From Chitinophagaceae bacterium (lineage in GTDB: Bacteria > Bacteroidota > Bacteroidia > Chitinophagales > Chitinophagaceae), in assembly GCA_023957125.1 (NCBI GenBank), contig JAMLHL010000001.1, positions 1 to 64,000 on the forward strand: 64,000 nt of DNA, given 5' to 3'. The notes under the pieces were generated by a model, which worked only from the letters and a program-made list of their open reading frames with translations, ran no database searches and was not told the DNA's origin. The position numbers and the translations under genes are program-made. Positions within the stretch are counted from its first letter, which is position 1; every line of letters starts with the position of its first letter. Below are positions 35,842 through 45,355 of this stretch, in pieces.

Positions 35842-37971
35842 ATGAAAAAACACCTGCTAACCTGCATCTTTGCAGCGCCGTTACTTTTATTTGCACAGCA
35901 AACCTATACATGGAACGGAAACTCCGGTTCCTGGACCGACCCGGCAAACTGGCTCCCTCCGCGAAATGCTCCCCAACCCGATGATATTCTTGAATTTTCT
36001 TCCGCGGCTATGATCACGGAGATGCCCGCAACGGAGGCTGTCGGGAAATTAAGACTATACAACAATGCTGTTGTGAGTATCAATAGCGCCGTTCCCGGCA
36101 CCCTCAGCATCGGCAACACCGCTGTGTTATCTCCTCACTTTGAAATAGAAGCCGGCGCTAAATTGCAGATCAGCGGTAACAATGCCATCACGCTCAGTAT
36201 CGGCACCGGATTTTCCGGTGAGGTTTGGGGTAATATAGATTTTTACGATGGCAGTCACCGTCTTACCGCACTTTCCTCCGGCGCACTTCAATTTATGGAA
36301 GGCTCGGTTTTTACTGCCAACACCGGATTTGATGGTAATCCGTTCGGTGTCGCCAATTTGAATTCAATAATATTTGAGAGCGGCGCGCAGTATATTAATA
36401 AAGCAGGCGGCAGTCCCTTTGGTGCTTCGGCGCCCGGCAGCGTCGTTATTTTTAAGGCAGGCAGCATTTATACTTACAAAAGAAACGGCGTTGGTTCATC
36501 GCTTGCAGGACGCACTTTCGGACATCTTTATGTGGAAGGAAACGTGAATTTTGCCGGTATAGGCTCCGCAAGAGATTGTTTTATTCAAAATGATCTCCGT
36601 ATAATTTCCGGATTCTTTAAATTTAAGCCCAACACCAATGGCACCCATAGCGGAAATTTCAATATCTATGGGGATATCATCTGCGAAGACACGACCTATA
36701 TTGACATCGGCAGCGATAACATGTCCGGCGCCATACAACTGCTGGGATCGGATCAAATCATAGGATCAGGGGGAGGAACGGGCGCTATCACCATCAAAAA
36801 TCTTACGGTCAACAATACGCGAACCCAATTAAGCCGTGAGATAACGGTTACAGATACCCTCGGCTTAATACATGGCATTATTCAAACCTCCTCTTCAGCG
36901 TTGCTTACCCTTGCTCCCACAAGCGTCATTGAAAGTTGCATGCACGATTATACCAATCTGCCTTATTCCAACATCGGTTGTGATGACAGCCATATTGCCG
37001 GCCCCATTCAAAAACTCGGACTCAACAACGTGGATTTCGCGTTTCCTACCGGTTTAAACGGTAAACTCAGACCTGTTTTTCTACGGAATGCTGCCGGCAG
37101 TTTTACTGTGGAATATAAAAATGCCGACCCTTATCTCAACATCGGATCGGTTGTTGGCAGTGGTATCCACCATATCAGTCACATTGAATACTGGACCATC
37201 GAAGGAAGCGGTGCCGCCGGGGTAGAGCTGAGTTTTTACGACCCCAACAGCGGTGGCGTTACCGATATGAATGCACTCCGGGTTGCGCAATTTGACGGTA
37301 CCTCATGGGAAAACACAATGGTATCCAACTACCGGGGTACGCCGGGCGCCAACGGCTCGGTTACCAGTAGTCTGCTCCACCAGTTTGGCTACTTCACCCT
37401 GGCCAGCTCCAACAACTATCCCAACAATCCCCTTCCCATAGAAATAACAGGATGGAAAGCCATTGTAAACACCAAAGAAATAATACTGCAATGGCAGTCA
37501 GCCGGTCAAACGGCGGATAACGGTTATATTATAGAAAAAAAATCCGGTGAAAATGATTTTCAGGCTACTTCGTCTCTGATCCCCCCAAAAACATCCCCAC
37601 CCTTTCATTACGGTTTTACTGACTCCCAACCCCTTCCGGGGGAAAATATCTACCGGATCAGGATTATTGATAAAGAAGGAAGAATATCGTATTCAAACAT
37701 AATAAATGTATTTTGGGCAGATAATCAGGATATTATTATATATCCCAATCCGGCTCAAGAAAAAATATTTATAAAAATACCACCCTCAAGCAGCATTTCC
37801 ACATGGTTGGTTGTCAATATAAACGGTACGGTTGTAAAACGGTTAAATAACAATAGTCTAACAGTAGTGTGTGTGGACATTTCTAACTTATCACCGGGGT
37901 TATATTACATCAAAGGCGTACAAAAGCAGTCGCCTGTGGTGATTCCTTTTATTAAGGTCAATTTTAATTAA
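35842..37971 (+). CDS. Secreted protein with T9SS type A sorting domain
   Basis: 709 residues. Signal peptide (MKKHLLTCIFAAPLLLFAQ). Residues 20-550 are a repetitive beta-rich region of G-N-x-T/S strands like a right-handed beta-helix or G8/autotransporter-type adhesin, with no catalytic motif that I can see. About 555-640 resembles a fibronectin-type III region. The last about 80 residues form the T9SS type A C-terminal domain (IIIYPNPAQEKIFIKI, then DISNLSPGLYYIKG), which directs export through the type IX system across the outer membrane. The surface function is unknown. It is divergent from gldF and ends before a strong terminator. Confidence 0.85.
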   Translation: MKKHLLTCIFAAPLLLFAQQTYTWNGNSGSWTDPANWLPPRNAPQPDDILEFSSAAMITEMPATEAVGKLRLYNNAVVSINSAVPGTLSIGNTAVLSPHFEIEAGAKLQISGNNAITLSIGTGFSGEVWGNIDFYDGSHRLTALSSGALQFMEGSVFTANTGFDGNPFGVANLNSIIFESGAQYINKAGGSPFGASAPGSVVIFKAGSIYTYKRNGVGSSLAGRTFGHLYVEGNVNFAGIGSARDCFIQNDLRIISGFFKFKPNTNGTHSGNFNIYGDIICEDTTYIDIGSDNMSGAIQLLGSDQIIGSGGGTGAITIKNLTVNNTRTQLSREITVTDTLGLIHGIIQTSSSALLTLAPTSVIESCMHDYTNLPYSNIGCDDSHIAGPIQKLGLNNVDFAFPTGLNGKLRPVFLRNAAGSFTVEYKNADPYLNIGSVVGSGIHHISHIEYWTIEGSGAAGVELSFYDPNSGGVTDMNALRVAQFDGTSWENTMVSNYRGTPGANGSVTSSLLHQFGYFTLASSNNYPNNPLPIEITGWKAIVNTKEIILQWQSAGQTADNGYIIEKKSGENDFQATSSLIPPKTSPPFHYGFTDSQPLPGENIYRIRIIDKEGRISYSNIINVFWADNQDIIIYPNPAQEKIFIKIPPSSSISTWLVVNINGTVVKRLNNNSLTVVCVDISNLSPGLYYIKGVQKQSPVVIPFIKVNFN

Positions 37972-37994
37972 TAGCCCCAAAACCAACTGCAAAG

Positions 37995-38021
37995 GGCCTC
38001 CTTACAAAGGAGGCCTTTTTT
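37995..38021 (+). terminator. Rho-independent terminator
   Basis: Perfect nine-base stem GGCCTCCTT (37995-38003) and AAGGAGGCC (38007-38015), three-base loop, six T. It ends the transcript of the T9SS protein. Confidence 0.9.
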
Positions 38022-38097
38022 ATTAACTGGTTAATATCCGGCACTTCTTTTCAATGAATTGGCTTACTTTCGGGAGACAGATTTACAGACCAGGATT

Positions 38098-39105
38098 ATG
38101 AATAAAAAGACCGCATTATTTGGCGAATACTTACTCAGGCTTACCCCCCCAACGCAACAAAAGTTAATACAGAGTCATACGTTGGAGATGCATTGGGCAG
38201 GCTCTGAAGCTAATATAGCTGTTTCCCTCTCCATTTTAAGAAATCCTTCCTTATATATTACAGCTTTACCGGACAATGAACTGAGCAGAGCCGGGCTTGC
38301 CCAGTTATATAAATATGGCGTTGAATGCAATGTGGTAAGTGAGCCGGATAAAAGGGTAGGAACCTATTATTATGAAAGCGGCCAGGGCGCCCGCGCGGGA
38401 AGAATCATCTACGACCGTACCCATTCCGCCTTCAGCTACCTTAAACCCGGCAGGATCAACTGGAATACCATACTGGAGGACGCCGACTGGCTTCATTGGA
38501 GCGGCATAACGCCGGCTTTAACCGCGGACCTGGCGGGGGTTTGCAAAGAGGCGCTGCAGATCGCGCAACAACGCCGGCTCACTATTTCAGCCGATTTCAA
38601 TTATCGCGGCACCCTGTGGAACTACGGGAAACATTGCAGCGAAGTAATGCCCGATCTGCTCCGGTATTGTGATGTGATCCTGGCGGATGTGGACACCGCC
38701 AGGCGGTATTTCGGGATTGAGCCGGATCAGCACCATCTCGTTGAAAGCACCTTCCGGCTTCTGAAAGAGGTCTTACCCAAGGCGCAATACATTGCTATGA
38801 CCATGCGGAAGCAGGAAAGCGCCGACACTAACGAATATACCGGCTATTTATGGCACAACGGAGACATCTTCACCTCCCGGCCCTATCAGATACAACAAAT
38901 CGCCGAAAGGATCGGCGCCGGGGACGCTTTCATGGCAGGGCTTATTCACTCGCTTAAAAACAAGGCCGGACTCAGGGAAGCTATAGAATTTGCTACCGCA
39001 TGCGGCGTCATTAAGCACAGCATCACCGGTGATTTTAATATTGCTACCTTGCAGGAAATTGAAACGTTGATACAACAGGGCGGCAGCGGAAGGATCATCC
39101 GGTAA
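38098..39105 (+). CDS. kdgK: 2-keto-3-deoxygluconate kinase (PfkB family)
   Basis: 335 residues from ATG 38098; a TTG-started extension to 38059 is unlikely. It phosphorylates 2-keto-3-deoxygluconate to KDPG. PfkB features: GEYLLRLTPP at the N-terminus, a GSEANIAVSLS segment for substrate binding, and near the C-terminus AERIGAGDAFMAGLIH, the anion hole and catalytic Asp motif. The next gene is KDPG aldolase and then uronate isomerase, so the role in hexuronate breakdown is well supported. The order is kdgK, eda, uxaC, all on the plus strand. Confidence 0.92.
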   Translation: MNKKTALFGEYLLRLTPPTQQKLIQSHTLEMHWAGSEANIAVSLSILRNPSLYITALPDNELSRAGLAQLYKYGVECNVVSEPDKRVGTYYYESGQGARAGRIIYDRTHSAFSYLKPGRINWNTILEDADWLHWSGITPALTADLAGVCKEALQIAQQRRLTISADFNYRGTLWNYGKHCSEVMPDLLRYCDVILADVDTARRYFGIEPDQHHLVESTFRLLKEVLPKAQYIAMTMRKQESADTNEYTGYLWHNGDIFTSRPYQIQQIAERIGAGDAFMAGLIHSLKNKAGLREAIEFATACGVIKHSITGDFNIATLQEIETLIQQGGSGRIIR

Positions 39106-39141
39106 GGCTGGTCTCGCCTGCTACGCACCGGGAAGCCGTCT

Positions 39142-39149
39142 TATATTTG
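39142..39149 (+). promoter_or_regulatory. Putative -7 box for KDPG aldolase
   Basis: TATATTTG, a match to TAnnTTTG, about 42 bases before the ATG at 39191. No clear -33 element. Confidence 0.35.
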
Positions 39150-39190
39150 ACAAATATCGCCACTCAATCATCATAATAAATAAATACCCC

Positions 39191-39856
39191 ATGACCGCAG
39201 AGCATATTGCACAGATGATCCACCAGACCGGTTTTGTTCCTTTGTTTACGCATGCGGATGCAGACACCTGCCGTAAGGTACTTAAAACCTCCTATGAAGC
39301 AGGTGTGCGTTTGTTTGAGTTTACCAACCGCAATACCAACTCGTTTGACATTTTTATCCAAGTCCGTAAATATTGCCGGGAGGAATTGCCGGACATGATA
39401 CTCGGTATCGGCACCATCAAAAACAAACAACAAGCGGAACAATACCTGAATGCCGGTGCGGATTTTTTGATTTCCCCGCTGATCTTGGAAGAAATCCGGA
39501 CCGTTGCCGATGCACATCAAAAACTATGGATACCCGGCTGCGCCACCCCTTCAGAGATCGGGCTTGCAGAGAATTGGGGCATAGATATGGTAAAAATTTT
39601 TCCGGCCAAACAGTTGGGTGGACCCGCCTATATCAAAGCCGTAAAAGCGGTGTTTCCCGCAATGCAATTTGTAGCCACCGGCGGAGTGGAACCGTCAACA
39701 GAAGACCTCGGCAAGTGGTTTGAGGGAGGCGTGGCGGCTGTAGGCATCGGGTCTCAGCTCTTTCCCGCCGACTGGCTTGCCGAAAAACGCTATGATAAGG
39801 TAGGCGATCAACTGAAAAAAATTATCAGGGAGATCGAAAAAGCCAGGGGCAGATAA
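39191..39856 (+). CDS. eda: KDPG/KHG aldolase family protein
   Basis: 221 residues. It cleaves 2-keto-3-deoxy-6-phosphogluconate into pyruvate and glyceraldehyde-3-phosphate. The Schiff-base Lys is in MVKIFPAKQLGG near residue 138, the Glu of the class I aldolase family is in FEFTNRN near 40, and GIGTIKN and GCATPSEIG are present. The product of KdgK is its substrate, so the two form the end of the hexuronate pathway. The ATG at 39191 directly precedes the first helix and is the only one in the frame. Confidence 0.94.
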   Translation: MTAEHIAQMIHQTGFVPLFTHADADTCRKVLKTSYEAGVRLFEFTNRNTNSFDIFIQVRKYCREELPDMILGIGTIKNKQQAEQYLNAGADFLISPLILEEIRTVADAHQKLWIPGCATPSEIGLAENWGIDMVKIFPAKQLGGPAYIKAVKAVFPAMQFVATGGVEPSTEDLGKWFEGGVAAVGIGSQLFPADWLAEKRYDKVGDQLKKIIREIEKARGR

Positions 39857-39914
39857 GCAAGGGATGGCGTTTAAGATGAACCGTGTCCGAAACGTGTAAT
39901 CCTGATTTAACTTT

Positions 39915-39922
39915 TAATTTTG
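39915..39922 (+). promoter_or_regulatory. Putative -7 box for uxaC
   Basis: TAATTTTG matches TAnnTTTG, 18 bases before the ATG at 39940, so the leader would be about 10 bases. No clear -33 element. Confidence 0.3.
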
Positions 39923-39939
39923 TAATAATTATACCTGTT

Positions 39940-41334
39940 ATGAAAAAATTTTTAGACGAGGATTTTTTGCTGGAAACCTCTACAGCCCTGGAATTGTATC
40001 ACGACTTTGCGTCAAAAATGCCCATCCTTGATTACCACAATCATCTGCCCCCGGCGGAGATCGCCGAAAACAAACAGTTCAACAATATCACCGAAATCTG
40101 GCTGAAGGGCGACCACTATAAATGGAGGGCCATGCGGAGCAACGGGGTGGACGAAAACGACATCACCGGCAGCGCCGACGACTATACCAAGTTTAAAGTG
40201 TGGGCCGCCACTGTGCCATATACCATGCGCAATCCCCTGTATCACTGGACGCACCTTGAATTAAAAAAGCCCTTTGGCATTACAACCCTGTTAGATGGAT
40301 CCTCAGCCGAAGAGATATATCATGAAGCTAATGAAAGACTGAAATCATTACCAGTTCATTCTATTCTTGAATACTTTTCAGTAAAAGCGCTTTGCACCAC
40401 GGACGATCCCGCAGATGATCTGCACTATCATGCACAGATCAAACAAAGCGACTTTCAGATTAAAGTACTGCCCGCATTCCGTCCCGATAAGTCAATGGCG
40501 GTGGAAAATCCCGAAACCTATAATTCTTATATAGACCGGTTGGCTGCATCAGCTAACATCACCATCAGCACCTACCAACAGCTTCTTGATGCTTTAAAGC
40601 AGCGTCACGATTTCTTCCATGAAGCAGGTTGCCGTGTTTCGGATCACGGGCTGGAAACCATGTATGCGGAAGATTTCACCCTTGCCCAATTGGAAGAAAG
40701 TTTTAAAACCATCAGAAACGGAAATCAGCTTAGCCCCGCTGCAATCCGCCAGTTCAAGTCTGCCACCCTGCATTTTATTTGTTTATGGAATGCAGACAGG
40801 CAATGGGCCCAGCAATTTCATATCGGCGCCTTGCGCAACAATAATACCCGCTTATTGAACCGTTTGGGAGCAGACGCCGGTATTGATTCTATGGGCGACT
40901 GGCCGGTAGCGCAGGCCATGGCAGCTTTTTTTGATCGCCTCGATAAAGAAGAGCGTCTGGCTAAAACCATCATTTATAATAATAACCCGGCGGATAACGC
41001 ATTATACGCTACCATGATCGGCAATTTTCAGGACGGAAAAACCCCGGGGAAAATTCAGTTTGGCTCAGGCTGGTGGTTCCTGGATCAGAAAGACGGGATG
41101 GAAGAACAAATGAACGTGCTGAGTAATATGGGACTACTGAGTCGTTTTATAGGTATGACTACAGACTCCCGCAGTTTCCTTTCCTGGCCAAGGCACGAAT
41201 ATTTTCGCCGTATTCTCTGCAATCTTATTGGAAATGACGTGGAAAACGGTTTGCTGCCCAATGATATTAAATGGCTGGGGAAGATGGTACAGGATATTTC
41301 CTACAATAACGCAAAACAATATTTCAATCTCTGA
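39940..41334 (+). CDS. uxaC: Uronate isomerase (glucuronate/galacturonate isomerase)
   Basis: 464 residues from ATG 39940, the usual UxaC length. It interconverts glucuronate and fructuronate, or galacturonate and tagaturonate. Amidohydrolase-fold metal ligands start with YHNHLPP near residue 35, and DDPADDLHYH and MTTDSRSFLSWPRHEYFRRI are typical. It completes a three-gene hexuronate unit with kdgK and the aldolase, though oxidoreductase and dehydratase steps are not in the window. Uronate could come from the GH2 product or from pectin-type polymers. Confidence 0.96.
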   Translation: MKKFLDEDFLLETSTALELYHDFASKMPILDYHNHLPPAEIAENKQFNNITEIWLKGDHYKWRAMRSNGVDENDITGSADDYTKFKVWAATVPYTMRNPLYHWTHLELKKPFGITTLLDGSSAEEIYHEANERLKSLPVHSILEYFSVKALCTTDDPADDLHYHAQIKQSDFQIKVLPAFRPDKSMAVENPETYNSYIDRLAASANITISTYQQLLDALKQRHDFFHEAGCRVSDHGLETMYAEDFTLAQLEESFKTIRNGNQLSPAAIRQFKSATLHFICLWNADRQWAQQFHIGALRNNNTRLLNRLGADAGIDSMGDWPVAQAMAAFFDRLDKEERLAKTIIYNNNPADNALYATMIGNFQDGKTPGKIQFGSGWWFLDQKDGMEEQMNVLSNMGLLSRFIGMTTDSRSFLSWPRHEYFRRILCNLIGNDVENGLLPNDIKWLGKMVQDISYNNAKQYFNL

Positions 41335-41364
41335 AGAATAATAATGAAATACCGCTCCGGAAAA

Positions 41365-41775
41365 TCAGGGTTCTTCAAACCTGATTTCCTGGAGCACTTT
41401 TTCTTTGCCGCGCAATTTCAGGGAAAAAACAGTATTGAACCGGCCCGCCCCGGTATTCAGATCACCTCTGTAAAATTCCCGGTCGTTATCAGATTTTGTC
41501 TGGACTACGGAAAAAGACTCCACACCACAGGAATGAAAAAAATCCTTCAGGATCACTTCCGCCTGACTGCTGCTGTAAGAATTACTTTTTTCATGTAAGG
41601 TGATGTCCACTATCCTGTCAAAATGTTTCGACAACTGACCGGCATTACCGGCGCTTATTGAGGTAATGATGTCATCCGGGGAATAAGAATATGCACCCCT
41701 GGGAAGGGAATAATTGAGCGCCAGTCCGCCAAGGAGGAACACAGGAATAAGGATTTTAATTAAACAGGCTCTCAT
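41365..41775 (-). CDS. DUF4783 family secreted protein
   Basis: 136 residues with a signal peptide (MRACLIKILIPVFLLGGLALNYS). The body has the NTF2-like pattern of DUF4783: DDIITSISAGNAGQLSKHF, VDITLHEKSNSYSSSQAEVIL and KDFFHSCGVESF, ending KVLQEIRFEE. Function is unknown. It is convergent with uxaC, only 30 bases apart, and has no operon partner. The family is widespread in Bacteroidota. Confidence 0.82.
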   Translation of the reverse strand: MRACLIKILIPVFLLGGLALNYSLPRGAYSYSPDDIITSISAGNAGQLSKHFDRIVDITLHEKSNSYSSSQAEVILKDFFHSCGVESFSVVQTKSDNDREFYRGDLNTGAGRFNTVFSLKLRGKEKVLQEIRFEEP

Positions 41776-41870
41776 ATACTCAAAATATACTGTAAAGCCT
41801 CTCCAAAAATGTGCCAGAATCCGGGCGTTTTAAAAAATATTAGCCGCAAGCACTTCCCGAACGTCTCTCC

Positions 41871-42876
41871 TTACCGGTCGTACGTCTTCAGAACGTGCAA
41901 CGGATAACTTACCCGTTCTTCCACTGAGTCCGATTCCTCCCCTGAAAAGTAAAGTTCATAGGTATGCAACCAGATTCCGGTATCGTGTCGGGCGGAAAAA
42001 GCCTTTTTATCGGTACTCATCCATGTAAAATAGGATAACGCGATAATTCCTAAAACAACATATCCTGATTTCCATACTATTCCACCTATTCGTACTATTC
42101 TTTTTTCAGTCCGCCCTCCCATCAGGAGAATTGAAAACAACAGAGGTAAAACAGGAACCCAGAATCTCGCATCTATAGTAGGCCAACCAAAAACAATCAG
42201 AATATACAGGAGAAGAGACAGAAGAGAAGAGAAATACCGGTTACCAAAAAGAGCCGGCTCTTACGTACTCGTTTAGACACCATTCTCCATCTCTTTATAT
42301 AATGTTCTGCCAGAGAAAATACGATAGAGATCAACAAACAAATACCAATTATTCTGGTAAACACGGCAATCAGGGCCAATATGACAGATAGCAAAATATG
42401 CCGCATCTCCCTGCTGTCCCGGTACTTACCCAGGAGATATAAGCTCCCCGTAGAAAAAACATGTATTGCATATCAGACAAGGGCGTAATTACGTTTTTAA
42501 TAATGCTCCAGTTGAGCAAAACCAAAACCGCAAGTATCCACCGTTGGTACTTGTCGCGAAATATCCGGTCGGTGAAATATAGGCTTCCGCTCAGATAAAT
42601 CAGGTTCAGAAAGCAAATGAAAACAGATTTACACAAATTAAGTTTTGAAAGCAATACCAGTGTAACGGGAAAGCCAAGGGGCAGGTTGTCTTCAATATCT
42701 GGTAAATTCGGTTGATGTTCGAGGCGCTCCTTAAGGACAAAATAGCGCAACACATCATTACCTAATCTGAAGGTTGTAAAACAATTTACAACATAAATAC
42801 CCAACAAAACGGTTAATATAATTATATAACTCTTCGGGATACGAGTGGGAGTTACCGGCGGAGAAGCCTCTTTCAT
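41871..42876 (-). pseudogene. Multi-spanning membrane protein, frameshifted
   Basis: Three overlapping frames join into one membrane protein of about 330 residues. Frame 1 (from 42876) has two or three hydrophobic segments and ends near 42370. A second frame carries STGSLYLLGKYRDS and then MRHILLSVILALIAVFTRIIG. A third carries LYILIVFGWPTIDARFW, VPVLPLLFSILLMGG and the tail. The first break sits in an A-tract (42454-42459; T's on the coding strand), where one extra T restores MFFSTGSLYLL. The second lies about 42200-42230. The DARFWVPVLP element is common in GT39/mannosyltransferase-like and EpsG-type proteins, but I cannot name the family. Confidence 0.7.
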
Positions 42877-43073
42877 TCTGCCTGCATATTTAGTGTTCCT
42901 AATGCTCTTTCAAGTAGAAGCCTTGTTGAAATTCCAATGGGTGCATTCCAATCCTCACAAAGATCGAGATTGTAAATATCTTACTTTTACGGCGGGAAAT
43001 GCGCCAGAAATTTTTTCTCTAAGGAGAGGATGGAGTGGCAATCTCGTGAATATCTAACAACAAAAACATACGG

Positions 43074-44606
43074 ATGAAACAAAAAAAGGTGATCCTCATT
43101 ATCATGGACGGCTGGGGATTAGGTAAGGTAAAATCCAGCGACGCTATTCAACATGCCCGCACTCCTTTCGTAAGTTCCCTTTATCACCAATACCCCCATA
43201 CTACGCTGATCACCTGCGGGGAGGCCGTTGGTCTGCCGGAGGGACAGATGGGAAACAGTGAAGTGGGACACCTCAACCTGGGGGCCGGGAGGATCGTATA
43301 TCAGGAACTGCAGCGGATCAATATGGCCATCAAAACCGGAGAACTCAGGCAAAATGAGTCCTTATTAAAAGCCATCCGGTATGCGAAAGAACACCAAAAA
43401 GCTTTGCATCTTTTAGGATTGGTGAGTGATGGCGGCGTTCATTCCCATATCAATCACCTCAAAGCCATCATCAGTATCTGCCAGGAGGAAAACCTGGATA
43501 ATGTTTTCATTCATGCGTTTACGGACGGGCGCGATACCGACCCTAAAAGCGGGCTCGGTTTTATAAAGGAACTGCAACAATACCTGGACCAAACTACCGG
43601 GGAAATTGCCACTGTTACCGGACGCTATTATGCAATGGACAGAGATAAACGCTGGGAAAGGGTAAAACTGGCTTATGACGCTATGGTGCATGGGATAGGC
43701 ACCCCAACCGACAATATTATTCAATCTATTGAGCAATCTTACGACGCCGGCATTACCGATGAATTCATCCGGCCGTTGATTAAAAAACAGGCCGTTGACG
43801 GCAGGGGCCGGATCCAACCGGGCGACGCCGTGATCTGCTTTAATTTCCGTACCGACCGTTGCCGCGAGATCACCGAAGTACTTACCCAGGCAAATAAACC
43901 TGACAACGGTATGCAGGTGCTGCCATTGGAATATACTACCATGACGGAATACGACAAAACCTATAAAAACGTACATATCATTTTTGGAAATGAAAACCTT
44001 ACCCATACCCTCGGCGAGATCGTAGCCGCTAACGGATTGAAACAGATCAGAATCGCAGAGACCGAAAAATACCCCCATGTAACTTTCTTTTTCAGCGGGG
44101 GACGGGAAACGCCTTTTGAAGGTGAAAAAAGGATCATGGCGCCTTCACCTAAGGTGGCAACCTATGATCTTAAGCCTGAGATGAGCGCCTTTGAACTCAC
44201 CGATTCCCTTCTGCCCGAAATCCAAAAAGAAACCGCGGATTTTATCTGCCTCAATTACGCCAATGCGGATATGGTAGGTCATACAGGTGTTTGGGAAGCC
44301 ATAATTAAAGCCGTGGAAACCGTGGATACCTGCGTGGAAAAAGTGGCAACCACCGCCCTTGAGCATGGCTATACCATATTCCTGACAGCCGACCACGGCA
44401 ACGCGGATTATGTTGTCAACGAAGACGGTACGCCTAATACTGCCCATACTTTAAACCCTGTGCCGCTATTCATTATTGACCGGGAATGGAAGAGACAGAT
44501 CAGCCCCGGAAAACTGGGCGATATCGCTCCATCTATTTTATATATGATGGGGCTGGAGGTTCCCCCGGAAATGACAGGCAACCTCCTGATAGGGGAAACC
44601 CGGTGA
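43074..44606 (+). CDS. gpmI: 2,3-bisphosphoglycerate-independent phosphoglycerate mutase
   Basis: 510 residues, the normal length. It interconverts 3- and 2-phosphoglycerate in glycolysis. Metal-binding and catalytic motifs are IIMDGWGLG at the N-terminus, GNSEVGHLNLGAGR with the phosphorylated Ser, FTDGRDTDPKSG, RYYAMDRDKRWER, LNYANADMVGHTG and TADHGNAD. Its start is the ATG at 43074. The 197-base gap upstream shows no other gene. The ECF sigma factor follows with a 100-base gap. Confidence 0.97.
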   Translation: MKQKKVILIIMDGWGLGKVKSSDAIQHARTPFVSSLYHQYPHTTLITCGEAVGLPEGQMGNSEVGHLNLGAGRIVYQELQRINMAIKTGELRQNESLLKAIRYAKEHQKALHLLGLVSDGGVHSHINHLKAIISICQEENLDNVFIHAFTDGRDTDPKSGLGFIKELQQYLDQTTGEIATVTGRYYAMDRDKRWERVKLAYDAMVHGIGTPTDNIIQSIEQSYDAGITDEFIRPLIKKQAVDGRGRIQPGDAVICFNFRTDRCREITEVLTQANKPDNGMQVLPLEYTTMTEYDKTYKNVHIIFGNENLTHTLGEIVAANGLKQIRIAETEKYPHVTFFFSGGRETPFEGEKRIMAPSPKVATYDLKPEMSAFELTDSLLPEIQKETADFICLNYANADMVGHTGVWEAIIKAVETVDTCVEKVATTALEHGYTIFLTADHGNADYVVNEDGTPNTAHTLNPVPLFIIDREWKRQISPGKLGDIAPSILYMMGLEVPPEMTGNLLIGETR

Positions 44607-44706
44607 ATACCGTAAGAAACCGTTATCAAAAATCAAAAAAAATTCTGTCCGGGCAGCATTTTATATCAAAATATTGTCTAAATTACACGAAATCAACTTT
44701 GATTTC

Positions 44707-45282
44707 ATGACAGAAGAGGCAATGCTCAAAGGCTGTGTAAAGAACCAGGCTACGGCACAACAGGAACTATACTACAGATATAGCCCCGGAATGCTGTCTG
44801 TATGTTATCGCTACGCCAAAAGCCGTGAGGATGCCGAAGACATGCTTCAGGAGGGTTTTATCAAGGTTTTCGGGCAGATCAGACAATTTCAGAATAAGGG
44901 GGCGCTGGAAGGCTGGATCAGAAGGATCATTGTGAACACCTGTATCAATAACCTTAAGAAAAACCGGAAATTTGCCGAGAGCCTGGATCTTATACACGCT
45001 TCGGGTGTACATATACGTGAGGAGAGCATTCCTTCTATAGTGCAGGCCAAGCAGGTCATTGAATGTATCAGGATGCTGCCGATCGGCTACCGGACGGTAC
45101 TCAACCTGTATGCGATAGAAGGATATTCGCACCGTGAGATTGCCACTATGCTGGATATAGAGGAAAGTACCAGCCGTTCGCAATACACCAGGGCGAAAAA
45201 TATGCTGGAAGAGATCTTGATAAAAAAACACATATTACCGCAATATGCGGATAAACTGGAAGTGGCAGCCGTAAACCCGTGA
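44707..45282 (+). CDS. RNA polymerase ECF sigma factor
   Basis: 191 residues from ATG 44707; the frame can be extended to a TTG at 44674 but without match. Region 2 has YYRYSPGMLSVCYRYAKS and EDAEDMLQEGFIKVF, then GWIRRIIVNTCINNLKK. Region 4 has LPIGYRTVLNLYAIEGYSHREIATM. It resembles the sigma factor at 19067 closely in plan and is followed by the same type of membrane-anchored partner. It probably controls surface or stress genes. Confidence 0.93.
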   Translation: MTEEAMLKGCVKNQATAQQELYYRYSPGMLSVCYRYAKSREDAEDMLQEGFIKVFGQIRQFQNKGALEGWIRRIIVNTCINNLKKNRKFAESLDLIHASGVHIREESIPSIVQAKQVIECIRMLPIGYRTVLNLYAIEGYSHREIATMLDIEESTSRSQYTRAKNMLEEILIKKHILPQYADKLEVAAVNP

Positions 45283-45355
45283 TCAATGCATTTTAGGATA
45301 GTGAAAACAGGAACCAGGACACTAACCTATTTATGAATTAACCAGGGAACTGATT

